Below, in pieces: positions 1 to 8,798 of a DNA stretch of 64,000 bases. The stretch covers positions 62,001 through 126,000 of the forward strand of contig JAHDLO010000010.1 of assembly GCA_018432235.1 (NCBI GenBank), given 5' to 3'. Every line of letters starts with the position of its first letter. The stretch's first letter is position 1. The translations under genes were made by a program, and so were the position numbers. The notes beneath the pieces are model-generated. The model was not told where the DNA came from and searched no databases. It saw nothing but the letters and a program-made list of their open reading frames with translations. The DNA is from Clostridiaceae bacterium (lineage in GTDB: Bacteria; Bacillota; Clostridia; Peptostreptococcales; Natronincolaceae).

Positions 1-138
1 CATGTTGTATTTTACAAGGGCAAAATATATCACTAATGCTGCTGCAGTTGCTGCAATTGCATAAGGAAGCTGGTTGCCCCTTTTTTTAAGCTCTGTTTGC
101 CTTTGTCTTTTCAGCTCTTCGATTCTACTGGATGTCAT
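1..138 (-). CDS. Small membrane protein, 3' end cut by window edge
   Basis: The reading frame starts with ATG at 138 and stays open to base 1, giving at least 46 residues beginning MTSSRIEELKRQ. An AGGAGG sits about six bases before the ATG, which is why I call it real although it is short. The first 20 residues are charged and helical. They are followed by a hydrophobic stretch (PYAIAATAAALVIYFALV) that should be one membrane segment. I recognise no family. The C-terminus lies outside the window, so its length is unknown. Confidence 0.6.
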   Translation of the reverse strand, partial: MTSSRIEELKRQRQTELKKRGNQLPYAIAATAAALVIYFALVKYNM

Positions 139-171
139 ACGCCGCCTCCTTTTCCTAAAAATAAAAAGCTA

Positions 172-248
172 TCACCCTTTGTCTAGGGCTAATAGTATTA
201 AAAAATCTTATGCGCTTTTCCGTGGGGCACAAAGCAGAAAGCCTTTAG
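172..248 (+). repeat. Dispersed ~80-bp hairpin repeat, copy A
   Basis: This copy reads TTTGTCTAGGGCTAATAG near its start and GGGGCACAAAGCAGAAAG near its end. The same blocks, inverted, occur at 1963-2047 and 17945-18035. The arms TGTC and GGCA at either side can pair, with a TA and a GG step inside. It is the most diverged of the three copies and lies between the partial membrane gene and tatA. It is not positioned as a leader of either gene. Confidence 0.6.
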
Positions 249-305
249 CCTTGTATAACCTACTACTTATCTTAATTATGCAATTTCTTTAGTTGATTAT
301 ATCAC

Positions 306-337
306 AAAAAAGCACCAGCTTATCAGTGGTACTTTTT
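306..337 (-). terminator. Terminator of tatA
   Basis: On the minus strand AAAAAGTACCA pairs with TGGTGCTTTTT around a nine-base loop, followed by T residues, 25 bases after the tatA stop codon. Confidence 0.75.
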
Positions 338-361
338 GTTTTAAGATGACTTTATTTGATT

Positions 362-544
362 TTATATTTCTTTTTTTTCTGCTTCTCCTGTTATTTCCTT
401 TGTCACGCCCTCGGTATGCTGCTTGAACTCTCTTATACCCTTACCTAATGCCTTGCCCAGCTCCGGCAGCTTGCTTGGACCAAATACAACCAAAGCTATG
501 CCTAATATCAACATCAATTCCCCGGTTCCCAGTCTACCAAACAT
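362..544 (-). CDS. tatA: Twin-arginine translocase TatA/TatE subunit
   Basis: This 60-residue protein forms the protein-conducting part of the Tat system, which exports folded and often cofactor-loaded proteins. The sequence shows the family layout: a short N-terminal membrane helix ([13 protein letters not shown]), the hinge [17 protein letters not shown], then an amphipathic charged tail. Length is at the usual lower end for TatA. A good GGAGGG site precedes the ATG. No tatC is in the window, so the partner must be elsewhere. A TATAAT-like -10 lies about 30 bases upstream of the ribosome binding site. TatA and TatE paralogues cannot be told apart from sequence alone. Confidence 0.92.
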   Translation of the reverse strand: MFGRLGTGELMLILGIALVVFGPSKLPELGKALGKGIREFKQHTEGVTKEITGEAEKKEI

Positions 545-758
545 ATTAACCCTCCTAGCTTATACGACTTTGATAAAATTATACCATACTCCACCGATAG
601 ATATAACTGTATAATTTACCTCTTATTAATCTCATGTATGTATTAAACAGCCCTTAAATCTACAATGGTGTGAAATTGCAATAGCTTTAGAGCTTAAATA
701 TCCCTTCAGCGCTTAACGCAATTAAATAAAGTCTTATAATATATAAGAGTTGATTATA

Positions 759-787
759 GGTGACGAGGGGACGGTTCTATTGTCACC
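759..787. repeat. REP-like palindrome (GGTGAC...GTCACC), copy 1
   Basis: A 29-base imperfect palindrome starts GGTGACGAGGGGACGG and ends TTGTCACC. An inverted copy occurs at 2059-2087, and the two flank the threonine aldolase gene. From memory, palindromes of this GTGAC/GGGGACGGTT type are widespread in Clostridia and are typical of REP elements mobilised by RAYT transposases. No RAYT gene is visible here. Confidence 0.75.
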
Positions 788-817
788 TTTTATACATAAT
801 GATGGCACCAATGCCTA

Positions 818-1861
818 TTATTTCTCTGATTTTTCCTTTAAATCCCTTAGAAACGCCTCAACCGCCTCCTCTGACGTGGCCCAAGAGGTTACCAATCTTA
901 CAGAGGTGGTATGATCATCTATTTTACTCCAGGGATAAAATGCGTAGCTCTTATATAGCTCCTCTATGACCTCATTGGGAAAAATCGGGAATATCTGGTT
1001 GGATTCTGACTCCGTTAAAAAACCATATCCCAGAGCCTCTATTCCCTTGCTAAGCCTCGTGGCCAACGAATTTGCCCTATCCGCCAGTTGAAAAAACAAA
1101 TCCGCCTTAAAAAGCTCTAAAAACTGTATCCCCAAAAGCCTGCCCTTTGCCAGCAATGCACCCCTCTGCTTTAAGCTATATCGAAAGCTGTTCTTAAGCT
1201 TGTCGTTACAAAGTATGATTGCCTCTCCCAATAATGCGCCATTTTTTGTGCCGCCAATGTAAAAGGCGTCCACCAGCCTTGAAAGCTCTCCAAGGGAAAG
1301 ATCACCAGCATGAGAAGCTAATGCCGATCCCAGCCTGGCACCATCCATATACAGCAGTAAATCCTTGGATTTGCAATAGTCGTATAAAGCCTCCAGCTCT
1401 GCTCTTTTATAAACGGTCCCTACCTCCGTTGTATTGGATATGTACACCAATTTAGGCTTAACCATATGCTCGTCGGTATGCTGCTGAAGAACCGCCTCAA
1501 CTAAATCAGGTGTAAGCTTTCCATTTTTCCCTTCAATGATATTGACCTTGTGTCCGGTGGCCTCTATAGCTCCCGTTTCGTGAACGTTTATATGACCTGT
1601 ATCGGCTGCTATCACAGACTCAAAAGAACGTAGTATCGATGAAATTACTATCAGATTTGCCTGAGTACCTCCTGATACAAGATGTATGTCTACGTTATTA
1701 TTATCCATTTTCTCCTTTAAAAGCGCTATAGCCCTCTTTGAAAAGTCATCCTCTCCATAGCCAACATGCTGATGAAGATTTGTTTCTGCCAACGCCCTCA
1801 GAATATTGGGATGAGCTCCCTCACTATAATCATTTTTAAAGCTGTATATACTGTCCCTCAT
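818..1861 (-). CDS. ltaE: Low-specificity L-threonine aldolase
   Basis: This PLP enzyme cleaves L-threonine or allo-threonine to glycine and acetaldehyde in the cytoplasm. The 347-residue protein carries the fold-type I aldolase layout, with the LVSGGTQANL motif at about residues 55-64 and the PLP lysine in IGGTKNGALLGE near residue 200. The upstream in-frame ATG at 1876 lies inside the AGGAGG ribosome binding site, so the ATG at 1861 (MRDSIYSF) is the better start. The gene stands alone. It is bracketed by two REP-like palindromes, with a copy of the 80-bp hairpin repeat upstream. A TATAAT-like -10 lies about 30 bases before the start. Confidence 0.88.
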   Translation of the reverse strand: MRDSIYSFKNDYSEGAHPNILRALAETNLHQHVGYGEDDFSKRAIALLKEKMDNNNVDIHLVSGGTQANLIVISSILRSFESVIAADTGHINVHETGAIEATGHKVNIIEGKNGKLTPDLVEAVLQQHTDEHMVKPKLVYISNTTEVGTVYKRAELEALYDYCKSKDLLLYMDGARLGSALASHAGDLSLGELSRLVDAFYIGGTKNGALLGEAIILCNDKLKNSFRYSLKQRGALLAKGRLLGIQFLELFKADLFFQLADRANSLATRLSKGIEALGYGFLTESESNQIFPIFPNEVIEELYKSYAFYPWSKIDDHTTSVRLVTSWATSEEAVEAFLRDLKEKSEK

Positions 1862-1962
1862 GTTTTGCCTCCTCATTTTTTCTAATAAGGATATTATAGC
1901 ACTTTAAATTTAATTAATTAAGGATATTGCAAAATAAAGAATAGAGGTGGGCTTATATAAAG

Positions 1963-2047
1963 TAAAAAGTTTCCTGCTTAGTGCCCCCATGGGCTAATTT
2001 AAATAATCATCAAATGTTATTAACCATAGACAATGCACGATAAACCT
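1963..2047 (-). repeat. Dispersed ~80-bp hairpin repeat, copy B
   Basis: Shares TTCCTGCTTAGTG, AAATGTTATTA and TAGACAATGC with the copy at 17945-18035. In minus-strand orientation TGTCTATGG pairs with CCATGGGGGCA, with bulges, keeping the hairpin seen in the other copies. It abuts REP-like copy 2 and lies about 100 bp upstream of the threonine aldolase start. The likely -10 of that gene is downstream of it. Confidence 0.75.
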
Positions 2048-2058
2048 TAACAGAAAAA

Positions 2059-2087
2059 GGTGACAAGAGAACCGTCCCCCTGTCACC
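2059..2087. repeat. REP-like palindrome, copy 2, supplying the kduD stop codon
   Basis: An inverted relative of 759-787 that starts GGTGACAAGAGAACCG and ends CCTGTCACC. The TGA stop codon of kduD (2083-2085 on the minus strand) lies inside its outer arm. Confidence 0.75.
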
Positions 2088-2844
2088 TCGCTAGCCATCC
2101 GCCGTCTACAGCCACTGTATAGCCATTTATATAGTCTGAAGCTGCTGAAGACAGGAACACAACAGGCCCCTTAAGATCATCGTTGGTTCCCCATCTGCTG
2201 GCTGGGATTCTTCCAAGGATCTCATTGCTTCTGGACTCATCGGCCCTTAAGGCAGCTGTATTGTCGGTAGCCATATATCCGGGAGCGATGGCATTGATAT
2301 TGATGTTATGCTTTGCCCACTCATTGGCCATAAGTCTTGTTATGCCCATGACTCCGGACTTTGAAGCGGTATAGGAAGGTACCCTTATGCCACCCTGGAA
2401 GGACAGCATAGAGGCAATGTTTACTATTTTCCCACCGCTCCCTTGGGCAATAAACTGCTTTGCAACTGCCTGACTCAGGAAAAATACCATTTTCACATTG
2501 ATATCCATCACATCATCCCAATCCTTCTCTGAGAAATCAATGGCATCCTCTCTACGGATTATCCCTGCATTATTTACAAGTATGTCAATTTTTCCAAAGC
2601 TATTGATAGCTGCCTCTATAACCGTTGGAATTGCTTCCATTTCCATTAGATTAGCCTTAACTGCTGCAAATTTTCTTCCAAGCCCCTCTACAAGCCGTTG
2701 TGTTTCCTTAAGATCAGTGGAGCCTACACCAACGACATCTGCCCCTGCCTCCGCTAAGCCCACTGCCATTCCTTGGCCTAATCCTGTTCTGCAGCCGGTT
2801 ACAATGGCTACCTTACCATCTAATCTAAAGCTATCTAAAATCAT
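2083..2844 (-). CDS. kduD: 2-dehydro-3-deoxy-D-gluconate 5-dehydrogenase (KduD-type SDR)
   Basis: KduD reduces 5-keto-4-deoxyuronate products to 2-keto-3-deoxygluconate in pectin and uronate breakdown. The sequence has the short-chain dehydrogenase motifs: TGCRTGLGQGMA for nucleotide binding, NNAG near residue 88, and the catalytic S/Y/K set (SYTASK). Stretches such as DFSEKDWDDVMDINVK, SFQGGIRVPSYTASKSGVM and the C-terminal YINGYTVAVDGGWLAR are characteristic of KduD, and 253 residues is the family length. The ATG at 2844 follows AGGAG by seven bases and is preferred over a GTG at 2859. The stop codon lies in a REP-like palindrome. No kduI or uronate transporter is adjacent; a FadR-type regulator lies just upstream. 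Confidence 0.88.
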   Translation of the reverse strand: MILDSFRLDGKVAIVTGCRTGLGQGMAVGLAEAGADVVGVGSTDLKETQRLVEGLGRKFAAVKANLMEMEAIPTVIEAAINSFGKIDILVNNAGIIRREDAIDFSEKDWDDVMDINVKMVFFLSQAVAKQFIAQGSGGKIVNIASMLSFQGGIRVPSYTASKSGVMGITRLMANEWAKHNININAIAPGYMATDNTAALRADESRSNEILGRIPASRWGTNDDLKGPVVFLSSAASDYINGYTVAVDGGWLAR

Positions 2845-3073
2845 ACCAACACTCCTCACCTTTTATATTAGATACTTAGCCCAATCCGCAGTAACTACGC
2901 ATTATCGTGGCTAGTATTTTATCCATTAAGCTATCTCAGCTTATGTATTGATGGAATTGTCTAAAGCAATGGTATTTAACCACCTTTATGGCAGCATCCT
3001 CGGTTATAAGCCTTGTTTTAAATCTCCTATAGTCAGGATTATTTTGGTGAATCTGATTTATCGCTTTTCATGT

Positions 3074-3760
3074 CTATTTTTTGATAAAGTAGTCACCAAG
3101 CTCATTGTATATCCTATCGCCAAGTCGGTTAAGATTACCATGAAGGTGCAAATTCATCATTTCCTCCAGCCCTGCAGAATCTCCAGATTCTATGATCTCA
3201 AAAAGTTGACAATGCTCCTCATACAATCTGTCAAAACGGCCTACTGCAACTATGTCCAGCATCCTGAATCTGGTGTAGTACACCTGAAATTCTTGAATGA
3301 TCTCCCATAGCTTCGTCTTGTTGGCGTATTCAAAGCATATTGCATGGAATTGGCTGTCGATTTTGTAAAACTCACTTGGTTCAATTATGGGCTTACTAAC
3401 GATTTCCTCCTGCATTTTCAGGTTTAGTACCAATCTGTCAAGGACCTCTGTCGGTATCTTGCCTATTATCCCCTTTAAAACTGTGGTTTCCAGCACTGTA
3501 CGCATATATATGATTTCCTTAATAAGATCCAGGTCCAAGAGGGTCACATACGTGCCTTTTTGGGGAACTATTTCTATAAATTTTTCACTGCTAAGCCTTA
3601 AAAATGCCGTTTTTACAGGAGTCCTAGAAACATTGTATTTGTTGGCAATCTCATTTTCACTGATCAATTGTCCCGGGGCTAATTTAAGATTAAGAATATC
3701 CTCCTTCAATGCACTATATATCTCGTCGCTGTTCATACCTTTAAAATGTACGCTTGTCAT
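3074..3760 (-). CDS. GntR family regulator, FadR subfamily (FCD domain)
   Basis: This 228-residue DNA-binding regulator has a winged helix-turn-helix at residues 10-75 (ISENEIANKYNVSRTPVKTAFLRL, then EIVPQKGTYV). An all-helical FCD ligand domain follows, with probable metal ligands in DSQFHAICFEYANK and LHLHGN. FCD regulators usually respond to small organic or sugar acids. Its position directly upstream of kduD on the same strand suggests it controls uronate use, which is inference. Its own promoter region carries palindromic TTG-rich sites that could be operators (3852-3900). Confidence 0.85.
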   Translation of the reverse strand: MTSVHFKGMNSDEIYSALKEDILNLKLAPGQLISENEIANKYNVSRTPVKTAFLRLSSEKFIEIVPQKGTYVTLLDLDLIKEIIYMRTVLETTVLKGIIGKIPTEVLDRLVLNLKMQEEIVSKPIIEPSEFYKIDSQFHAICFEYANKTKLWEIIQEFQVYYTRFRMLDIVAVGRFDRLYEEHCQLFEIIESGDSAGLEEMMNLHLHGNLNRLGDRIYNELGDYFIKK

Positions 3761-3851
3761 TAAAACACCTACTTATCTCAATTTGATTGAAGAAATATCT
3801 TCTTTATCAAAGTTTAGAATAATAACATAAAAAAGTCTACATAAAATTAAA

Positions 3852-3900
3852 TACTAGTATTCATGAGTTCTTGAGTACTTGTATTCTTGTATGCAAGTTG
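3852..3900. promoter_or_regulatory. Candidate GntR/FadR operator cluster
   Basis: Upstream of the GntR gene are ACTAGTATTCATGAG and CTTGTATGCAAG. The latter is a near-perfect dyad of the type bound by FadR-family regulators. Autoregulation is a reasonable guess, based only on position and symmetry. Confidence 0.35.
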
Positions 3901-4007
3901 AGCTTAGCATTATTTTAACATCCAATCACCTTAATGTAAATATCAACTTTGAATATTTCTAAAAAAGTCCTATCACATATTTTTACATGATATACACATA
4001 GACTTAA

Positions 4008-4033
4008 CCCCCTGTTCAATTAAAAACAGGGGG
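4008..4033 (-). terminator. Terminator of the YetF-like gene
   Basis: CCCCCTGTT and AACAGGGGG form a nine-pair stem with an eight-base loop, 30 bases beyond the stop codon at 4064. Confidence 0.8.
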
Positions 4034-4063
4034 CTTGTAAGAAATATCTGTCTTTTCATAGAA

Positions 4064-4804
4064 TTATTTAATGATTGAATCATCATCCTCAACTCTTTGT
4101 GGGTTTGCGATATCATCTTTATATTTATCTATAAATAGCTCTTGATTCGCTGACAGTGTTGCCAGAAATATCTCCTCTACTCGATAGACGCCTTTTGTCA
4201 TTAGCTGATTATATAACCACTCATGACTTAAGCCTCTTTCCTTAAGGTTCTGGGCCTGTATCCTACCATCTCTGATAATCTCTGTGGATACGCCTTCATT
4301 GATTGGTGGGGTGATATTTAAATCCTTCAGAGTCACATTTCTCTTGTCGGCCTTCTTAAGGACACTCAGCTTTCCATGGGGCTCCAATATAGCATATTCT
4401 ACATCATTATAATTAAATATATCCTTTTCCCTCAGCTGCATCATTAAATCATCTTGATTGTATCTTATCTTAACCATGTTTTTCTCTAAAATCTTACCAT
4501 TTTGCATAAGCAATACGGGCTCGCCTTCAATCAGCTTTCTAGCTGTCACACTCTTTAATGTAATTATTCCAGTTACCACCACCAGCATAGCCAAAACCGC
4601 TGCGCTTACCAACACATAATTCCCTCTAACCTCAGAGGTTACAAAGGCGCCACCGATAGTTCCGAGGGTAATGCCTGTAACGAAGTCAAAGAAGGTAAGC
4701 TGTCCCAGTAGCTTTTTACCTATTAGCCTTGATAATATGATTAATAAAATGAATACTATGGTTGGATACAAGGTGGCCTGAAGCAATTCATGGTAATCCA
4801 ACAT
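4064..4804 (-). CDS. DUF421 (YetF family) membrane protein
   Basis: The 246-residue protein has three N-terminal membrane helices (about residues 9-28, 38-55 and 62-83). A cytoplasmic part follows with the family hallmark EGEPVLLMQNGKILEKNMVKIRYNQDDL and the YAILEPHGKLSVLKK block. YetF-type proteins are common in endospore formers. Their biochemical role is poorly defined, though some have been linked to spore germination, so I give only the family. The gene is monocistronic, with its own terminator downstream. Confidence 0.85.
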   Translation of the reverse strand: MLDYHELLQATLYPTIVFILLIILSRLIGKKLLGQLTFFDFVTGITLGTIGGAFVTSEVRGNYVLVSAAVLAMLVVVTGIITLKSVTARKLIEGEPVLLMQNGKILEKNMVKIRYNQDDLMMQLREKDIFNYNDVEYAILEPHGKLSVLKKADKRNVTLKDLNITPPINEGVSTEIIRDGRIQAQNLKERGLSHEWLYNQLMTKGVYRVEEIFLATLSANQELFIDKYKDDIANPQRVEDDDSIIK

Positions 4805-4885
4805 CCAATCACCCCATACATAATTTTTGCCAACACTACTTTAGTAACGTAAGCTAAATTTATTATTGGATTAGGCTATTGGTTT

Positions 4886-5419
4886 TTATTCAGGGATTCC
4901 TTTATTAATATTCTTTATTAAGACCTTAATTTCATTTTCCGACATCCCCAGGCTCGTTAGAAATTGACGATGCTCCTTGGGGCTATCTGCTTCAAACCGA
5001 CTATGCCACTCTAGCATTTGCTCTTCACTATAGCCTAGCTTAATAAGCATTTCAGACCAGCTTTCTTTGCTGAAGCTGGGGCCTTTTCCCACCAATACCT
5101 CCTGAGTCAAAACCCGAAGTATTAGCTCCTCCTGCTGCTTTAACTGTATAAGTTCCCTTTGAATTCTGTTTAATCGGGCGATTAATGCCTCAGATATAGG
5201 TGAATCCTGGGCCTCAAAAATCTCCTTTATCCTTAAAAGAGGTATCCCGAGGCCCCTATAAAATATTATTTTTTCAAGGGCTTCTGCATCTCCTTCATTA
5301 TAAAGTCGATAGTTATTAGCCCCCCTTACGGAGGGCTTCAGCAAACCAAGCTTATCGTAGTATAAAATTGTACTTCTAGCTATTTTAAACTGTTTTACCA
5401 GGTCCCCTATAGTGTACAT
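4886..5419 (-). CDS. MerR family transcriptional regulator
   Basis: The N-terminal 70 residues are a MerR winged helix (MYTIGDLVKQFKIARSTILYYDKLGLLKP, then YRLY). A coiled-coil dimerisation helix follows (about residues 75-115), then a C-terminal part of about 60 residues with no conserved cysteines, arguing against a metal sensor. It is 14 bases downstream of the SRPBCC protein gene on the same strand, so the two probably share a transcript. The effector is unknown. Confidence 0.85.
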   Translation of the reverse strand: MYTIGDLVKQFKIARSTILYYDKLGLLKPSVRGANNYRLYNEGDAEALEKIIFYRGLGIPLLRIKEIFEAQDSPISEALIARLNRIQRELIQLKQQEELILRVLTQEVLVGKGPSFSKESWSEMLIKLGYSEEQMLEWHSRFEADSPKEHRQFLTSLGMSENEIKVLIKNINKGIPE

Positions 5420-5433
5420 ATTCTATCTTCTCC

Positions 5434-5901
5434 CTAAGATATTAGCATAGTGTTGTGCTTTAAATAATAATTTAAGGAATCCTCCCACTTTTTCATATGA
5501 CTGCAAAATATAGCTTCCGTGTTTTCTTTATGCATAGCCTCTACTGCTTCTTCCTTTAATGCAATAAAGCTATATTGAATATCGCAAAGGGTCACCTTGG
5601 CATCAGCCTCGTATAGCTGTATATCTATCAGTACAATGATGTCCTTCATGGTTTTAACAAATTGTACAACATAGCTTTCCTCATCATGTCTTGAAATAAT
5701 CCAATGGTAGCTGCCATATGCATTACTGGTCTCAAATACACAACCCTTTTCTGCATATCCACCCTCCGAAAATATCATTTTATAATCCCAGCCCTGCAGC
5801 CATTCCTTTTCTCTGACAGGGCATAGTAATTTAAATACTTCCTTTATATTTCCCTCGATAGTCTGTTGATACCTGCGTACTAGCTTTCTAGCCTTAACCA
5901 T
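5434..5901 (-). CDS. SRPBCC (START-like) family protein
   Basis: This 155-residue protein has the layout of the SRPBCC/polyketide cyclase-like fold: an N-terminal strand and helix (YQQTIEGNIKEVFKLLCPVREKEWLQGW), a run of beta strands, and a long C-terminal helix (HMKKWEDSLNYYLKH). Such proteins form a hydrophobic cavity for a lipid-like or aromatic ligand. It is first in a two-gene unit with a MerR regulator, so it may bind the same class of ligand the regulator senses, which is inference. No catalytic residues are apparent. Confidence 0.65.
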   Translation of the reverse strand: MVKARKLVRRYQQTIEGNIKEVFKLLCPVREKEWLQGWDYKMIFSEGGYAEKGCVFETSNAYGSYHWIISRHDEESYVVQFVKTMKDIIVLIDIQLYEADAKVTLCDIQYSFIALKEEAVEAMHKENTEAIFCSHMKKWEDSLNYYLKHNTMLIS

Positions 5902-5999
5902 ATTATCGCTCCTCTCTTTATATGCAGTATAAAGTATGAAGTTATGGTCAGGTCAAGAACAAAAGCCTCTTAAAAGCATAATTGCCTATTCTTAAATCT

Positions 6000-6752
6000 C
6001 TAAAATATTTCTAGAACCACAGGACAATGATCACTGCCCATGATATCACAATGAATTTCTGCATTTTTTAGAGCTGCTTTAAGTCCTTCTGAAACGATAA
6101 AGTAGTCGATTCTCCAACCGACATTTCTATCTCTTGCACCGCCCATATAGGACCACCAGGTATAGGCCTCCTCCTTGTCGGGATAAAAATGTCTAAAGGT
6201 ATCTACAAAGCCCGCCTCTAGCAGCTCTGTCATCTTTCCCCTTTCTTCATCAGTAAAGCCCGCATTTTTTCTATTGCTCTTTGGATTTTTAAGGTCAATC
6301 TCCTTGTGAGCCACATTCAGATCCCCACAGAAAATCACCGGCTTAGTTGTCTCCAGCTGCTTTAAATAGCTTCTGAAAGCCACTTCCCAACCCATTCTGT
6401 AGTCCAGTCGGGCAAGTCCTCTTTGGGCATTGGGGGTATAGACATTGACTAAATAAAAGTCCTCAAACTCCAGTGTTATAACCCTGCCCTCCTGATCGTG
6501 CTCCTCAATTCCTATGCCATAGGACACATTCAGTGGCTTTTGCTTGGTGAATACTGCTGTTCCTGAATAGCCCTTCTTCACTGCGCAGCACCAATACTGC
6601 TGATATTCAGGAAAATCCAGCTGTATTTGCCCCTCCTGCAGCTTTGTCTCCTGCAGGCAGAAGATATCAGCATTTACCTCTTTAAAATACTCAATAAAGC
6701 CCTTATTTACACAAGCCCTAAGGCCATTGACATTCCAAGATACTAATTTCAT
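6000..6752 (-). CDS. xth: Exodeoxyribonuclease III / AP endonuclease
   Basis: This 250-residue enzyme of the ExoIII branch of the EEP nuclease family repairs abasic sites in DNA. Visible motifs are WNVNGLRA at the N-terminus, the metal ligand glutamate in LQETKLQ, the [15 protein letters not shown] block, the FTDEER motif and the C-terminal GSDHCPV catalytic aspartate-histidine. Length is normal and all key residues are present. The gene stands alone between the MerR unit and serA. Confidence 0.93.
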   Translation of the reverse strand: MKLVSWNVNGLRACVNKGFIEYFKEVNADIFCLQETKLQEGQIQLDFPEYQQYWCCAVKKGYSGTAVFTKQKPLNVSYGIGIEEHDQEGRVITLEFEDFYLVNVYTPNAQRGLARLDYRMGWEVAFRSYLKQLETTKPVIFCGDLNVAHKEIDLKNPKSNRKNAGFTDEERGKMTELLEAGFVDTFRHFYPDKEEAYTWWSYMGGARDRNVGWRIDYFIVSEGLKAALKNAEIHCDIMGSDHCPVVLEIF

Positions 6753-6989
6753 AATCTATTACCTCCATGCTATTGTTTTATAGTCATATAATTCTTCATA
6801 ATACGACATATCCCCTCTATTTTTCTACCATAAAAGTGATGATGGTAAACACTATTTTTACAGGGAAATTATGCTTTTTAATTTCCTCTACATGGGGGAT
6901 GTTAAGGGGGAGTGCTTGTACCGCATGGTTCCCTGAGCGATAACACTTTCCTTCACAAATGGATTATTAGCGTTTTATAAATAATTAAA

Positions 6990-7024
6990 GGCCCGAGGAG
7001 CACTACCTAAGAGCTCCCCAAGCC
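6990..7024 (-). terminator. Terminator of serA
   Basis: A twelve-pair stem (GGCTTGGGGAGC with GCTCCTCGGGCC, including G-T pairs) begins ten bases beyond the serA stop codon and is followed by TTTAATTATTT. Confidence 0.8.
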
Positions 7025-7034
7025 TTCAACTTTT

Positions 7035-8615
7035 TTATATCTTCACCATCATGACATTCAATATCCCCTCAACGTTGCAGAGCATTTTTATGCTGTCCTG
7101 AGCCACCTCTGAGTCTACCGCCAATATCATCATGGCTTTGCCACCCATTTGGTTTCTGCTGACCTGCATTGTTGCTATATTTACCTTTGATACCCCTAAT
7201 ATGGTACCCATCTGTCCTATCATTCCCGGCTTATCTATATTCTCCGCCACCAGCATGTAGGGGGTAGGAATCAAATCGAACTGGTAACCATTAACCTCAA
7301 CAATTCGAGGTTCACCCTTTCCGAATACAGTACCTGCCAGTGTGAAGCTGCCTTCCTTGGTGATGATGTTCACCTGTATTTGATTTAAATAATTTTCCAC
7401 CTCATTCTTTTTGCCCTCTACAACTGCAATTCCCCTGTTTTCTGCAATTAGCCCTGCATTGACATAATTGACTCTTTCCTTCAGCACCGGTTCAAAAAGC
7501 CCCTTTAGAATAGCCAGTGTTATGACTGAGGTTTCGGCCTTTGCCACCTCTCCGCTGTATATGACCTCTACACCCTTTACTGCACTTTTTTGCAGCTGGT
7601 GGTACAGCTTGCCAAGGGTTTCTCCCAGTGACAAATATGGCTTTAGGGTATCCAGCTCGTATTTTTGTATTGTAGGTAGATTAACTGCATTTGGTACCAT
7701 TTCACCCTTTAAGGCGCTTAGCACCTCATGGGCAATAGTTAGTCCTACATTTTCCTGAGCCTCCACCGTATCGGCTCCCAGGTGGGGGGTGATTACCGTA
7801 TTTTTAAAATCCAGAAGGGGTGAGGTGGTATTAGGCTCATTGACCAAAACATCCAGAGCAGCTGAAGCAACTATGCCCTCCTTAAGGGCCTGCGCCAGAG
7901 CCTCCTCCTCTATAATTCCGCCCCTCGCACAGTTGACCAGTCGAACCCCTTTTTTTGCCACCTTAAATTCTTCAGCACCTATCATACCCATTGTTTCCTC
8001 TGTCTTCGGGGTATGGACGGTTATAAAGTCCGCCTCCTTCACCAGATCCGCTAGACTTTCCTTCTTCTCAGTGCCGTACTTTTTAAATCTTTCATCGGTA
8101 ATGTAGGGATCATAAGCAATTACCTTCATATTGAAGGACTGCATTCTTGTGGCAACCAAAGCACCGATTCTTCCTAGTCCCACAACCCCTAAAGTTTTAC
8201 CGTTCAGCTCAACGCCACCAAAGCCGCTTCTATCCCATCTTTTGCTCTTAATTTCTGCATTGGCCTGAGGTATGTTTCTGATGGAGGACAGCAAAAGCCC
8301 TATGGTATGCTCTGCTGCAGATACAGTGTTGGCCTCCGGCGTATTTACAACAATGATGCCCCTTTTGGTGGCCCCCGCCATATCAATATTATCTACACCA
8401 TTTCCTGCCCTGCCCACTACCTTCAGATTTGTAGCTGCTTGATAAAGCTCCTCATTAATCTTAGTGACACTCCTTACAATTATGGCATCATAATGCTTAA
8501 TGATCTCCAGAAGCTCCTCCCGAGCTATGCCAAGCTTAATATCCAGATGGATTCCTGCCTTCTTTATTTCCTCAATACCCTTTTCTGCAATTTTTTCCGT
8601 TACTAAAACCTTCAT
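7035..8615 (-). CDS. serA: D-3-phosphoglycerate dehydrogenase
   Basis: SerA oxidises 3-phosphoglycerate, the first step of serine synthesis. The 526-residue protein is the long form: a catalytic and NAD-binding part (residues 1-310, with VVGLGRIGALVA as the dinucleotide motif and GRAGNGVDNID in the substrate domain), an intervening domain, and a C-terminal ACT domain (IDKPGMIGQMGTILG). The ATG at 8615 follows GGGGAG. An upstream TTG-initiated extension to 8675 is in frame but lacks a site. Control is by a serine T-box leader that carries an inserted repeat element. Confidence 0.93.
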   Translation of the reverse strand: MKVLVTEKIAEKGIEEIKKAGIHLDIKLGIAREELLEIIKHYDAIIVRSVTKINEELYQAATNLKVVGRAGNGVDNIDMAGATKRGIIVVNTPEANTVSAAEHTIGLLLSSIRNIPQANAEIKSKRWDRSGFGGVELNGKTLGVVGLGRIGALVATRMQSFNMKVIAYDPYITDERFKKYGTEKKESLADLVKEADFITVHTPKTEETMGMIGAEEFKVAKKGVRLVNCARGGIIEEEALAQALKEGIVASAALDVLVNEPNTTSPLLDFKNTVITPHLGADTVEAQENVGLTIAHEVLSALKGEMVPNAVNLPTIQKYELDTLKPYLSLGETLGKLYHQLQKSAVKGVEVIYSGEVAKAETSVITLAILKGLFEPVLKERVNYVNAGLIAENRGIAVVEGKKNEVENYLNQIQVNIITKEGSFTLAGTVFGKGEPRIVEVNGYQFDLIPTPYMLVAENIDKPGMIGQMGTILGVSKVNIATMQVSRNQMGGKAMMILAVDSEVAQDSIKMLCNVEGILNVMMVKI

Positions 8616-8798
8616 TTTACATTCTCCCCTTTTTTCGTATTTTATTGATCCAGAGCTACAACCGACGGAAACCACCTCCTTAGCTTTTGCTTTATTCCTT
8701 TAATTGTTTAAAGCTTTATAGCATTAAATTAAAAACCATAAAACATGCCCTTCTTCCGCAGCTATTCATCATAAGTAAATTTAAGATTTATCCCCAAA

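Noticed and set aside
2498-2914. A 138-codon frame on the plus strand opposite kduD
   Set aside because: A shadow of a well-identified gene on the other strand, with no ribosome binding site.
6840-6985. GC-richer stretch GGGGGAGTGCTTGTACCGC near 6908 as a structured RNA
   Set aside because: It follows exoA's upstream side, has no convincing stem beyond the serA terminator, and no similarity to a known leader.
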